Positions 49,958 through 58,839 of a DNA stretch of 64,000 nt are shown here, piece by piece (the first letter of the stretch is position 1; every line of letters starts with the position of its first letter). Origin of the DNA: Promineifilum sp. (lineage in GTDB: Bacteria > Chloroflexota > Anaerolineae > Promineifilales > Promineifilaceae); contig JACKBY010000017.1 in the NCBI GenBank assembly GCA_020634335.1, positions 8,344 to 72,343 on the forward strand, written 5' to 3'. The notes beneath the pieces were generated by a model. The model was not told the origin of the DNA. It did no database searches and saw only the letters and a program-made list of their open reading frames with translations. The position numbers and the translations under genes were made by a program.

Positions 49958-50311
49958 ATGCGCGTAAAAGGTGGTTTTGTAACCCGCCGTCGTCATAAGA
50001 AGATTCTCAGCATGACCAAAGGCCAGTGGGGCACGCGTTCCAAGCTGTTCCGCCGCGCCAATGAAGCCATGATGAAGTCGTACTGGTATGCCTACCGCGA
50101 CCGTCGCAACAAAAAGCGTGACTTCCGCCGCTTGTGGATCACGCGAATCAACGCGGCGTCGCGCCTGCACGGGCTATCCTACAGTCGCTTCATGCACGGC
50201 CTCAAGGCCGCCGAAGTCAAGCTGGATCGCAAGGCATTGGCCGACCTGGCCGTGCGCGATGAGACGGCCTTCGCCGCCGTCGTCGACATCGCCAAGAACG
50301 CTTTGGCTTGA
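49958..50311 (+). CDS. rplT: ribosomal protein bL20
   Basis: 117 residues with the family's run: VKGGFVTRRRHKKILSMTKGQWG, RSKLFRRANEAMMKSYWYAY, RDRRNKKRDFRRLWITRINAA and LSYSRFMHGLKAAEV. It binds 23S rRNA early in 50S assembly and in other bacteria represses the operon through the leader or mRNA pseudoknot. It ends the operon; a strong terminator follows. Confidence 0.98.
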   Translation: MRVKGGFVTRRRHKKILSMTKGQWGTRSKLFRRANEAMMKSYWYAYRDRRNKKRDFRRLWITRINAASRLHGLSYSRFMHGLKAAEVKLDRKALADLAVRDETAFAAVVDIAKNALA

Positions 50312-50346
50312 TCCCCCGACCCTGCGTAGATACGCTCTACCTTCCC

Positions 50347-50378
50347 GCGCCGCACGCTCGTCCGTGCGGCGCTTTTAT
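50347..50378 (+). terminator. terminator after rplT
   Basis: GCGCCGCACG and CGTGCGGCGC enclose a short loop, followed by TTTTATTT. Confidence 0.92.
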
Positions 50379-50396
50379 TTACTACTACGGAAGCAT

Positions 50397-50461
50397 CCAC
50401 AGAGCACACAGATTTCACAGATTTAGGAAACGCCTCTTAACAACTTGTGTAATCTGTGGAT
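50397..50461. repeat. ccacagatt...aatctgtgg inverted-repeat element
   Basis: atccacaga (50395-50403) is complementary to tctgtggat (50453-50461), with internal cacagattt copies. A related fragment is at 26725-26740. Such cacagatt motifs recur in intergenic DNA of many environmental bacteria. Confidence 0.55.
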
Positions 50462-50563
50462 TATCTTCTTCCTCCTCATTCCACCCGTGCCCCAATAGAC
50501 GGCTGATCGCCCCCTAAGCGTAGTTGCGACCTGTCACCCCCGCCGGTATCATCAACCGTTAGC

Positions 50564-52702
50564 ATGGCACAGACCGCATCAGACAATCGGGCCACGGCCC
50601 CGGCCGCGCCCCAGCTTCGCCGCACCGGGCTGATCCTGCTCGTCCTGCTGACGGCCGCCGCTTTGCGTCTGGTCGCCCTCCCGGCCGTTCCTCCTGGAAT
50701 GACCCATGACGAAGCCGACCACGGCCTCACGGCCTGGCAGATCGTCAACGGCACGCGCCAGATCTATTTCACCGTGGGCTACGGCCGCGAACCGCTCTAC
50801 GACTACGCCACGGCGCTGGTCATGGCCGGCACGGGGCCGGCTATCCTGGCCGCCCGGTTGACCTCGGTCTATTTCAGTTTGGTGATGATCGCCGCCGTCT
50901 ATGCCTGGGCGCGGCGGGCGTTTGGCGGGCCGGCGGCCCTGCTGGCCGCCGCCGGGCTGGCTGTCGGCTTCTGGCCGATCATGGCTGGGCGGCAGGCGCT
51001 GCGGTCGATTAGCCTGCCGGCGATTTTTGCGCTGGCCGTGCTTTTCTTTTGGCGCGGCGTGATGGCGGAAGAGAAAGGGAGAAAGGGAGAAAGGGAGAAG
51101 AGGCGCACCCTTTCCCCCTTTCCCCCTTTCTCCCCTGCTCCCCTGCTCCTCTTCTCCATCTCCGGCCTTCTTCTCGGCCTAACCTTCTACACCTACATCC
51201 CCGCCCGCGTCATGTGGCTCGCTTTGCCGGCGCTGGCCGTCTACCTGACGTTCACGCCGCCGGCGACCGGCCGCCGCCGCTTGTTGGGGGGAACGGCGCT
51301 GACGCTGCTCGTGGCCGCGGCCGTCGCCGCGCCGCTGTTCGTCCATCTGGCGAACAGTCCCGGACTGGAAGTGCGTATCGACGAACTGAGCGCCCCGCTG
51401 CGAGCCGCGGCCGGCGGCGATGTCGCGCCCCTGTGGGCCAACGCGCGCGGCGCGCTGCGCCTGTTCACCGTCGAGGGCGACCGGACCTGGCGCTACAACA
51501 TCCCCGGCCGGCCGTTCCTGGGGCCGGTGATGGGTGTTCTGTTTTATGCCGGCCTGCTCGTCGCCGGATGGCTCGCTGTTCGCGGTCGTAGAACTCCGGG
51601 TTTCTATCAGGACGCGGGTGCCCCCGGCGCGTTTCTTGCCCTCGTCTGGCTACTCCTTGGCTTCGCTCCCGTGCTGGTCACCGGGCCGGGCCTGAGCATG
51701 ACCCAGGCCATCGGCGCGTTGCCCGTGCTCTACGTCTTCCCGGCGCTGGCCCTAATGGTCGTCTACCAGGCGGCAAGCGGGCGGTGGAGGATGACGACCG
51801 GCGGCCGGCAACCCCTCACGCGCGGTCTGTGGTCTGTCGCCTGGGGTCTCGCGGCTACGGCCCTCTTCCTTGTCGTGGCCGCCCAGACGGCCCGCGACTA
51901 CTTCGGTCGCTGGGCCAACGAGCCGGAGGTGCGCGTGCAATACGAGACGACGATGGTCACGGCGCTGGGCTACCTCGACCGGTACGGCAGCGGCGACGCG
52001 GCCGTTTCCACCATCACCCCCGGCCGTTACCATACCCCCGCAGTCGCCCTGCTGACGCTCCACAACCCTGCCGTCCGCCCGCGCTGGTTCGACGGCCGCC
52101 GGAGCCTCGTCCTGCCCCCGCGCGCCGGGGCCACACTGGTCATTCCCGGTTTCACGCCCCTCCCGGCCGAGTTGCAGCGCTATCTGATCGGCGCAACCCT
52201 GATAGACAAATTGCCTTTGCGCCTCGACGACCTCGACCGGCCGGTACGCATCTACACGCTCAGCAGATCGGGCATGGATGTCGCTGACCAAATGACGCCA
52301 CTGCTGCCCGGCAGTTTACAGACGCCCGTTCAGTTTGGCGACAATGCCGGGCTGATGGCCTACGATCTTTCCACGTCTGAAGTTCGTCCGGGGGATACGT
52401 TGTCACTGGTGACAGCCTGGCGGCTGCAGCAGCCCTTGCCCGATGCCTCGCTCTTTGCCCACGTCGTCGGCCCGGACGGGCGGCCCATCGCTGTGGCCGA
52501 CGACCTGGGCGCGCCGGGTGAATCGTGGGTGGACGGTGACGTCCTGCTGCAACTGCACACCCTCCTCATTCCCCTTGATTTTCCGGCCGGTTCCTATCCG
52601 CTGGTCGTGGGACTCTACACGCGCTCGAACGGCGAGCGACTAGCGACGGCCGATGGGCAGAGCATGGTGACCCTGACGACGGTGACGGTGATCGATGAAT
52701 AA
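50564..52702 (+). CDS. GT-C membrane glycosyltransferase with octad-encoded insertion
   Basis: 712 residues: first span (about 20-37), then LPAVPPGMTHDEADHGLTA with the catalytic-type DE, TVGYGREPLYDYATAL, and about nine more spans, then a C-terminal beta domain (PGDTLSLVTAWRLQQPLPDASLFAHVVGP). At about residues 166-199 lies a hydrophilic insert (EEKGRKGEREKRRTLSPFPP) encoded by agaaaggg octads and a complementary pyrimidine arm. The insert is in frame at the place where the genes at 41016 and 52695 have their inserts. It overlaps the next gene by 8 bp. Confidence 0.85.
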   Translation: MAQTASDNRATAPAAPQLRRTGLILLVLLTAAALRLVALPAVPPGMTHDEADHGLTAWQIVNGTRQIYFTVGYGREPLYDYATALVMAGTGPAILAARLTSVYFSLVMIAAVYAWARRAFGGPAALLAAAGLAVGFWPIMAGRQALRSISLPAIFALAVLFFWRGVMAEEKGRKGEREKRRTLSPFPPFSPAPLLLFSISGLLLGLTFYTYIPARVMWLALPALAVYLTFTPPATGRRRLLGGTALTLLVAAAVAAPLFVHLANSPGLEVRIDELSAPLRAAAGGDVAPLWANARGALRLFTVEGDRTWRYNIPGRPFLGPVMGVLFYAGLLVAGWLAVRGRRTPGFYQDAGAPGAFLALVWLLLGFAPVLVTGPGLSMTQAIGALPVLYVFPALALMVVYQAASGRWRMTTGGRQPLTRGLWSVAWGLAATALFLVVAAQTARDYFGRWANEPEVRVQYETTMVTALGYLDRYGSGDAAVSTITPGRYHTPAVALLTLHNPAVRPRWFDGRRSLVLPPRAGATLVIPGFTPLPAELQRYLIGATLIDKLPLRLDDLDRPVRIYTLSRSGMDVADQMTPLLPGSLQTPVQFGDNAGLMAYDLSTSEVRPGDTLSLVTAWRLQQPLPDASLFAHVVGPDGRPIAVADDLGAPGESWVDGDVLLQLHTLLIPLDFPAGSYPLVVGLYTRSNGERLATADGQSMVTLTTVTVIDE
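51066..51150. repeat. octad purine arm and pyrimidine arm inside a glycosyltransferase gene
   Basis: About three and a half agaaaggg units (51070-51096) are followed by a CCCTTTCCCCCTTTCCCCC arm that is largely complementary. The whole keeps the reading frame. Confidence 0.75.
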
Positions 52703-54860
52703 CGCCACTATCTACCGCCCCGCGTCTCGCACCCATCCCGGCCGCGAGTTGTTGCGCCTCCTCATTCGCCGTCCTGCCACGTGGGCCGTCCTCCTCATCT
52801 TGCTGGGTTTCGGCCTGCGGGTCTGGGCGCTGGAGCGCGTGCCGCCCGGCTGGCGCGACGACGAACTGATCGAGACGCTAGTCATCTCACAACACATCCT
52901 CGACGGCAATCTGGCTTTCTACTACCCCGACGCCTCCGGCCACGAGGCGCTCTACCACGCCCTCAACGCCGTCTTCCTGGCCCTTTTCGGGCCGACCGGG
53001 CCGGGCATTCGCCTGCTGTCGGTCTTTCTGGGCACGCTGGCCGTGCCGCTGACCTACGTGGTGGGCCGGCGTATGTTCGGCGCGGCCGTCGGGCTGTCGG
53101 CGTCGGCGCTGCTGGCGGTCAGTTTCTGGGGTCTCATGTATTCGCGCGTCGGCATCCGCCACAGTCTGACGCCGGTGTTGGCCCTGGCCGCGTTCTACTG
53201 GTTCTGGCGAGCGATGGAGCAGGGGGGAAAGGGAGCAGAGGAGAAAGGGAGAAAGGGAGAAAGGGAGAAGGGCAGCGACGAACCTCGCCCACTCCCCCTC
53301 TCTCCTGCTCCCCTTCATTACTTCGCCGCCGCCGGTCTTTTCCTCGGCCTCGGCTTCCACGCCTACTTCGCCTCGCGCGGCGCGCCACTCATCCCGGCCG
53401 CTTTCGTGGTCTATTTGCTGCTCGTCGCCCCCTACCGCCTGCGCGGCAGGTGGCGGGGGTTGGCGCTCATGGCCGGGCTGGCGGCGCTGGTGGCCGTCCC
53501 GCTGCTGCTGGCTGTGGCCGCGCAGCCGGAGGCCGAGGGGCGCGTCAGCGAGTTGGCCCTGCCGCTGGTGGAGGCGAGGGCGGGCAACCTTGGCCCGGTC
53601 ATTGATCATGCCGTGGCCGCCCTGACCATGACCCACGCCGGCGGCGATCCCGAATGGCTCTACAACATCCCCGAGCGGCCGATCTTTGGCCCAGCGGGCG
53701 CGGTTTTCTTTTGGGTGGGTGTAGTGATGGCGCTGTGGCGGGCTGTGCAGCCTCTTAAAAGCCGAATGGCGCGAACAGGAGTTCGCTGGGGAAGACCCGG
53801 TTTCTTGGCAAAGGACAGCGATCTGGCCGCCGCTTTCCTGCTCCTTTGGTGGCTCGTGGGCATTTCCCCGGCCGTGCTCAGCGTCCCCCCGGCCAGCATG
53901 GGCCACGTCATCCTGGCTCAACCGGCGTTCTACCTGCTGGCCGCGCTGCCCATCGGCGCGCTGGCGGGCTGGTCGCGCCTGTCCGTCTCGCACCGCTACG
54001 CGCTGGCCGGTTCGGCCGCCGTAGCCCTGTTCGCCGCCACGACCCTGCGCGACGCACCGGACTACTTCGTCGAATGGCCGTCGCGCGGCATGGTGCGTTT
54101 CCTCTATCATGCCGACGTGGAGGACGTGGCCGATTTCGTCCGGCGCGATCCGGTCGCGCCGTGGCCGGTCGACTTCGGCATCACCGGCCCCCTGGCCGGG
54201 CCGTGGAACCGCATCGCCCTGGAATTGGCCCTGGGTGACGCCGGCGTGCGTCCCCGCTGGTACAACCCGGAGCGGGCGCTGCTGCTCTGGCCCAACGTCA
54301 GTTTCAGCGGCTACCCGGCCGTCGACTCGCCCTACGCCGGCGTGTTCGAACCGCTGCCGCAAGACGCGCTGCTGGCCGGCGGCTACACGCTGACCCGTGT
54401 CGCCCCCCACGTCACGCCCATCATGGGCGCTGGGCAGCTCTGGCTCAACGAAGCCCCGGTCTGCTTCGCCAATGGCCTATGCTGGACCTCGGCCGCCTAC
54501 AATCCCGCCGGCGGCGTGCTCGAGCTGCAATGGCGCGTCACCGGCGATTTGGTGCTGCCCGACATGCCCCTGATCAGCAATCCGCCGCCGCCGGGCGTCT
54601 ATACCGGGTTGCGCCTGGCGGTCTTCGCCCAGTTGCTCGATGCCAACGGCAACTTCCTGGTCGGCGATGACGGTCTATGGGTTGATCCCGAAACGCTGCG
54701 CGACGGCGATGTTTTCCTGCAACGCCACTACCTGCGCGCGCCGGACGGTTCGCTTCCGGCGGCCATCGCCTTCGGCCTCTACGACCCGATGACCGGCGAG
54801 CGAATCCTGACCGTCGATGGGCATGACCACCTACAACTCGATTGGCTGGGGCAGCAATGA
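52695..54860 (+). CDS. GT-C membrane glycosyltransferase with octad-encoded insertion
   Basis: 721 residues: a basic start, first span (about 30-45), catalytic loop RVPPGWRDDELIETL with DDE, YYPDASGHEALYHALNAVF, then about ten spans and a C-terminal beta domain. At about 175-205 lies an insert (GGKGAEEKGRKGEREKGS and PRPLPLSPAPL), again encoded by octad repeats and a pyrimidine arm. The start ATG lies inside the previous gene and the stop overlaps the next ATG (ATGA), so the three genes are tightly coupled. Confidence 0.85.
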   Translation: MNNATIYRPASRTHPGRELLRLLIRRPATWAVLLILLGFGLRVWALERVPPGWRDDELIETLVISQHILDGNLAFYYPDASGHEALYHALNAVFLALFGPTGPGIRLLSVFLGTLAVPLTYVVGRRMFGAAVGLSASALLAVSFWGLMYSRVGIRHSLTPVLALAAFYWFWRAMEQGGKGAEEKGRKGEREKGSDEPRPLPLSPAPLHYFAAAGLFLGLGFHAYFASRGAPLIPAAFVVYLLLVAPYRLRGRWRGLALMAGLAALVAVPLLLAVAAQPEAEGRVSELALPLVEARAGNLGPVIDHAVAALTMTHAGGDPEWLYNIPERPIFGPAGAVFFWVGVVMALWRAVQPLKSRMARTGVRWGRPGFLAKDSDLAAAFLLLWWLVGISPAVLSVPPASMGHVILAQPAFYLLAALPIGALAGWSRLSVSHRYALAGSAAVALFAATTLRDAPDYFVEWPSRGMVRFLYHADVEDVADFVRRDPVAPWPVDFGITGPLAGPWNRIALELALGDAGVRPRWYNPERALLLWPNVSFSGYPAVDSPYAGVFEPLPQDALLAGGYTLTRVAPHVTPIMGAGQLWLNEAPVCFANGLCWTSAAYNPAGGVLELQWRVTGDLVLPDMPLISNPPPPGVYTGLRLAVFAQLLDANGNFLVGDDGLWVDPETLRDGDVFLQRHYLRAPDGSLPAAIAFGLYDPMTGERILTVDGHDHLQLDWLGQQ
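53218..53310. repeat. octad repeat with pyrimidine arm inside a glycosyltransferase gene
   Basis: agaaaggg-type units at 53244-53270 (preceded by gggggaaagggagcagagg) and a pyrimidine-rich arm near 53290-53312 (cccactccccctctctcctg). Confidence 0.75.
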
Positions 54861-57220
54861 GCACTGGGGAAATTACGATTGACGAGTTACGAATGACGAA
54901 CGAAGAGCGCTCGGTCATTGGGGGTAGATGGCCCATTATCGTTATTCTGACCACCTTTCTGCTCCTGGGCTTCGCTTACAGTGCCATCAATCCATTGCAC
55001 GAGGCCACCGACGAACTGCGCCACTATCGCTTTGTGCAGCACCTCATCCAGCGCCACTCGCTGCCGGTGCAAGGTGAGGCGGGTGGGCTGGACTGCACCG
55101 TGCAGGGCCATCACCCGCCGCTCTACTATCTGGTCGCCGCCCTGGTCACCGCCGGTATCAACACCGGCCGCGATGTGTGTTACCAGCCGCCGATTAATCC
55201 TTTTTGGGACTATCGCTATTGGGAGGTCGGCCGCGACAACAAGAACCAGTATCTCCACGGCCCGGACGAGGCCTTTCCTTGGCGCGGTGAAGCCCTGGCC
55301 GCCCATCTGGCGCGGGTCGTCAACCTGTTGTTCGGGATGCTGACCGTCTGGCTGACGTGGGCTACGGCGCGCGCCATCTGGCCCCGCCGTCCGTCACTGG
55401 CCGTGGGGTCGGCAGCCTTCGTAGCCTTCAATCCCATGTTTCTCTACATGGCCGCGGCCATCAACAACGACGTCGTGGCCGCGGCCGCCGGCGCGGCCGT
55501 CATCTACGCCTGCGTTCGCTTGCTGCACGACGAGCGCGGCCTGTCGTGGCGCTGGGGTTTGTGGCTCGGCGCGCTCTACGGCCTGGCCCTGATGAGCAAG
55601 TTCAATCTGGCGGCCATCATCGTCGTCATCGAGGTTGCCGTCACCTGGGTGGCCTGGCGGCGCGGCCAATGGCGGCTGTGGCTGGGAGTGAACCTGCTCA
55701 TCGTCGGGGTGGCCGGGCTGCTGGCCGGCTGGTGGTTCGTTCGCAATCAACTGCTCTACGGCGAGCCGACCGGCTTCGAAATGTTGACCGAACTCTGGGG
55801 CGTGCGCGACCCGCGTGACAGCTTCCGGCTGGCCGTGTCGGAACTGCCCTATGCCTGGACAAGCCTGTGGGGCCGTTTCGGCTACGGCCAAATTCCCCTG
55901 CCGTCGTGGATCTACGCCGCCCTGTTCGGCGTCCTGTTGGCCTCTGTGGGCGGCTACGTGAGAGCGGGAATGTGGGGGAGAAACGGAGAACGGGAGAAAG
56001 AGGAGTCAGATTCACCCCTGCTCCTCCTCGCCCTCAACGTGGCCGTCTTCTTCGCTGTGCTGTTCAACTACCTGCTGGTCAGCCCCGCCGGGCCGATGGG
56101 TCGCTTCTTCTTCCCCGCCCTCTCGTCGCTGGCAATCTTGATGTTCTATGGCCTGACCTTGCTCGTACACGGCAAAGATGAGGCCACGCCCGACAAATTG
56201 CCGGCGACGAATCAGTCGCCCGTCTCGCTGGTCACTGGTCACTGGCGACTGGCCGTCACTATCAATCTATTGATGCTGGCCCTCTCGTTCGTGGCCCTCT
56301 GCGGCTATCTGCGCCCGGCCTACGCGCGGCCGCCATCCTTCGCCGCCGGCATCTCGCTTCCCAACCCCGCCGACGTCCGTTTCGACACGTTTGTCGCCCT
56401 GCGCGGCTACGCGGTCGACACAGAGCGCGTGCGGCCGGGCGAGCCGGTGGGCATCGAGCTGTATTGGGAAGTGCTGGGCACGCCGCCGGGCGACTACCTG
56501 CTTTTCGTCCACCTGACCGACGCAGAAACCGGCGCGCTGGTGGCCCAGCGCGACACTCACCCCGGCCTGGGCAACTTTCCCAGCAGCCAATGGCGGCCAG
56601 GCGACCGCTTCGTCGAGCGCCTGAGACTCTACCTGCCGGAGACAGCCTACGCCCCGTCGGCCGCCGAGCTGACCGTCGGCCTGTACGCCCCCGAAGGGTA
56701 CCGCCTGGGTATCACCGACGGGGCAACGGGGGCCGGACTGGGCGACGCCTTGCCCATCGGCCGCCTCGCCGTCGAACCTCGCGCGCCGGAAAATGAGACC
56801 ACCGTGCCCAATCCCGGCCGCTATAACTTCGAGAATCGCCTCCGGCTGCTGGGCTATGCCTATGACGCGCGCGTCCTGGCCCCCGGCCGGCCGGCCGGTC
56901 TGACGCTCTATTGGGAGGCATTGCCGCCGTCGCCGGGCGACTTTGAGCTGGAGATCAGGCTGCTCGACGCCGGCGGCAACGCGCTCGCCGTCCAGCGAGC
57001 CAGACCGGGCGACGGCGCGCGCCCCACAACGGCCCGGTCTCCCGGCGAGGCCGTCGCGGACACGTACCGGATTCCGCTCGAAGCGGCCGCCGGCACATCG
57101 ATTACGCCGGAGATCGTCCTGTTCGATGCCGCCACCGGCGCGCGCCTCAATCTGATCGGCGATGACGGCCGCTGGCTCTTTGACTATTTGCGCCTGTCGC
57201 CCATCGCCATATCAAAATAG
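54857..57220 (+). CDS. GT-C/DUF2142-like membrane glycosyltransferase
   Basis: 787 residues from ATG 54857, which overlaps the preceding TGA. The N-terminal segment (IDELRMTNEERSVIGG) is heptad-encoded (54877-54904). The first span is followed by AINPLHEATDELRHYRFVQ with the acidic catalytic-type pair, GHHPPLYYLVAALV, then about ten spans. Two beta-sandwich repeats in the C-terminal part share PGEPVGIELYWEVLGTPPGD / PGRPAGLTLYWEALPPSPGD. More repeat-encoded loops occur at about 372-390 (octad type) and 447-465 (gtcactg heptads, 56231-56251). Confidence 0.85.
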   Translation: MSTGEITIDELRMTNEERSVIGGRWPIIVILTTFLLLGFAYSAINPLHEATDELRHYRFVQHLIQRHSLPVQGEAGGLDCTVQGHHPPLYYLVAALVTAGINTGRDVCYQPPINPFWDYRYWEVGRDNKNQYLHGPDEAFPWRGEALAAHLARVVNLLFGMLTVWLTWATARAIWPRRPSLAVGSAAFVAFNPMFLYMAAAINNDVVAAAAGAAVIYACVRLLHDERGLSWRWGLWLGALYGLALMSKFNLAAIIVVIEVAVTWVAWRRGQWRLWLGVNLLIVGVAGLLAGWWFVRNQLLYGEPTGFEMLTELWGVRDPRDSFRLAVSELPYAWTSLWGRFGYGQIPLPSWIYAALFGVLLASVGGYVRAGMWGRNGEREKEESDSPLLLLALNVAVFFAVLFNYLLVSPAGPMGRFFFPALSSLAILMFYGLTLLVHGKDEATPDKLPATNQSPVSLVTGHWRLAVTINLLMLALSFVALCGYLRPAYARPPSFAAGISLPNPADVRFDTFVALRGYAVDTERVRPGEPVGIELYWEVLGTPPGDYLLFVHLTDAETGALVAQRDTHPGLGNFPSSQWRPGDRFVERLRLYLPETAYAPSAAELTVGLYAPEGYRLGITDGATGAGLGDALPIGRLAVEPRAPENETTVPNPGRYNFENRLRLLGYAYDARVLAPGRPAGLTLYWEALPPSPGDFELEIRLLDAGGNALAVQRARPGDGARPTTARSPGEAVADTYRIPLEAAAGTSITPEIVLFDAATGARLNLIGDDGRWLFDYLRLSPIAISK
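54877..54904. repeat. heptad repeat at glycosyltransferase N-terminus
   Basis: Units gattgac, gagttac, gaatgac, gaacgaa, then agagcgctcggtcattg as a partial complementary arm. Confidence 0.75.
56231..56251. repeat. heptad repeat (gtcactg) inside a glycosyltransferase gene
   Basis: Units gtcactg, gtcactg, gcgactg, encoding a loop with VSLVTGHWRLAV. The same heptad type occurs between genes at 15461-15474 on the same strand as gtcagtg. Confidence 0.7.
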
Positions 57221-57326
57221 CGCGTGTCCGCCCCCAATAGGACGAAAGTCCCGGCCCGCTTTCGCGCTGCCCGCATTTGCCCCGCATTTGCCACCTTGAT
57301 CGTAGGTGAATCGTTGCCTGCCTTCG

Positions 57327-57354
57327 TTGACACGCGGGGTGGGTCTTGTATACT
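57327..57354 (+). promoter_or_regulatory. promoter with a palindrome over the -10
   Basis: TTGACA (57327-57332) and TATACT (57349-57354), 16-bp spacer. The -10 is half of a palindrome TATACT-T-AGTATA (57349-57361), which could be a repressor site. Confidence 0.8.
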
Positions 57355-57408
57355 TAGTATATGGTGCTGAAAATAATTACAGCAGCTGCCAACCAAATAA
57401 CCTTATCC

Positions 57409-57441
57409 ACGCACGCCTGACCGCGTGCGTTTTTGTTTTAC
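57409..57441 (+). terminator. terminator-like hairpin in the SWIM-gene leader
   Basis: ACGCACG and CGTGCGT pair around CCTGACCG, followed by TTTTTGTTTT. It lies between the promoter and the ribosome-binding site, so it could be an attenuator. Confidence 0.75.
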
Positions 57442-57485
57442 CGTCTTCGAAGGTCGTTCAAGTCAATAGAGAGGAGATACACGAC

Positions 57486-57734
57486 ATGGATTATGGGATG
57501 ATCGGCAAGATTGAAAAGGCGAAGTTCTACGCGGAAGAGCGAGATTTGCGCATTACCTTTCAATCGCTGGAGGCGAGTATCCTGGGCGACAATGATGTCA
57601 CTCATCAAGTAACATATGATGACGGTCAATGGCATTGTGACTGCAACTACTTTAGCTCGCATCAGGTCTGTAGCCATACGATGGCGATGGAGCGCGTCCT
57701 CGGCAATATGGTCGAGATAGGCGTTACCGCCTAA
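57486..57734 (+). CDS. SWIM zinc-finger small protein
   Basis: 82 residues from ATG 57486 (GAGGAG upstream). The second half holds the SWIM motif Cys-x-Cys-x(n)-Cys-x-His (WHCDCNYFSSHQVCSHTMAMER). The first half (MIGKIEKAKFYAEERDLRI, FQSLEASILGDNDV) resembles the beta-rich start of stand-alone SWIM proteins. SWIM fingers bind DNA or proteins; function here is unknown. It is a single gene with an elaborate leader (palindromic promoter and attenuator-like hairpin) and its own terminator. Confidence 0.82.
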   Translation: MDYGMIGKIEKAKFYAEERDLRITFQSLEASILGDNDVTHQVTYDDGQWHCDCNYFSSHQVCSHTMAMERVLGNMVEIGVTA

Positions 57735-57764
57735 CCTCCGCAACCAACAACCCAACATACCCGC

Positions 57765-57800
57765 AACGTGCCCTGTTTCTGCGAAAAACAGGGCACGTTT
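57765..57800 (+). terminator. terminator after the SWIM gene
   Basis: AACGTGCCCTGTTT pairs with AAACAGGGCACGTT around a short loop, a strong long stem on the forward strand, followed by TTCGTT. Confidence 0.8.
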
Positions 57801-57883
57801 CGTTATAATACAGGGATAAGACAAGAGGCACTATCCGCAGCCAAACCTTCTTTGCGTTTGACTTCGTTTGTTGGGAGACTCAG

Positions 57884-58204
57884 ATGATCTACGTGACACG
57901 ACCGGCCGATCATTCAGAGGCGCGATCGGACAAATTCTACAAGACCACCTTGTTTCGCGGCGATGCGCTGCTGCTAGGCCTCAACTGCCTGGAACCCGGG
58001 CAGACCCAGGCGGCCCACGACCACGCCGATCAGGACAAGTTCTACTTCGTCATCGAGGGCGTTGGCCGCTTTCAGGTAGGCGACGAACTGATCACGGCCG
58101 GAGAGGGCGAACTCGTCTGGGCGCCGGCGGGCGTCCTCCACGGCGTCGCCAACGACGGCCTCATCCGCCTGACCCTGCTGGTCGGCATTGCCCCCGCGCC
58201 ATGA
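57884..58204 (+). CDS. cupin-domain protein
   Basis: 106 residues in a single small cupin barrel: QTQAAHDHADQDKFYFVIEGVGRF (motif 1, with HxH and Glu) and GEGELVWAPAGVLHGVAND (motif 2, with His). Such metal-binding cupins are diverse and no substrate can be assigned. GGGAG precedes ATG 57884. Its TGA overlaps the next gene's ATG. Confidence 0.93.
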   Translation: MIYVTRPADHSEARSDKFYKTTLFRGDALLLGLNCLEPGQTQAAHDHADQDKFYFVIEGVGRFQVGDELITAGEGELVWAPAGVLHGVANDGLIRLTLLVGIAPAP

Positions 58205-58836
58205 GAGACGGCCGCATCATCCTGGGCGGCGTCGAGTTCGACGTCCGCCTGACCCTGCTCATCATCTTCTGCACCCTCGTCCCCATGCTCGACTACTACG
58301 GCCACAGCCCGACCGGCGTCAAGGCCTGGGATCGCTTCATCTTCTACTTCCTGGGGTCGGCGCTGTTCATTTGGGTCGTCTATCGCGAGCCGCTGTCCAA
58401 TTTCGGCTTTGGCTGGGGCGATTGGCGGCGAGGGCTGCTCTACACAGCCGTGGCCTGCGCCGGGATGGCCGTCGTGCTGTGGTTTGCCGCCCGCACCCCG
58501 GCCATGCAAAATTTCTACCAGGGCCGCGCCCCTAATGGATTGGGCCGGGCCATTGTCCTCAACGGCATAGAGCTATTCGGCTGGGAGTTCGTCTGGCGCG
58601 GCCTGGCGCTCTTTGCCTTCGCCCGCGCCTTCGGCCCCGGCCCCGCCATCTTTCTGCAAGCCGTGCCCTTCGCCTTCATGCACCTGGGCAAGCCGGAGAT
58701 CGAGACCCTCAGCACCATCTTCGGCGGCGCGGCCTTCGGCTACATGGCCTGGCGGACGCGCTCGTTCGTCTACCCCTGGCTCATCCACTGGTTCATCGTC
58801 ACCTTTACTTTACTCGTTACTACGGGCGTTATCTAG
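58201..58836 (+). CDS. CPBP/CAAX-protease-like membrane protein
   Basis: 211 residues with about six hydrophobic segments. The C-terminal half has GWEFVWRGLALFAFA and FAFMHLGKPEIETL, corresponding to motifs 1 and 2 of the CPBP (ABI) intramembrane protease family. The usual double Glu of motif 1 (EExxxR) is WExxxR here, so catalysis is doubtful. ATGA coupling with the cupin gene. Confidence 0.75.
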   Translation: MRDGRIILGGVEFDVRLTLLIIFCTLVPMLDYYGHSPTGVKAWDRFIFYFLGSALFIWVVYREPLSNFGFGWGDWRRGLLYTAVACAGMAVVLWFAARTPAMQNFYQGRAPNGLGRAIVLNGIELFGWEFVWRGLALFAFARAFGPGPAIFLQAVPFAFMHLGKPEIETLSTIFGGAAFGYMAWRTRSFVYPWLIHWFIVTFTLLVTTGVI

Positions 58837-58839
58837 AGC

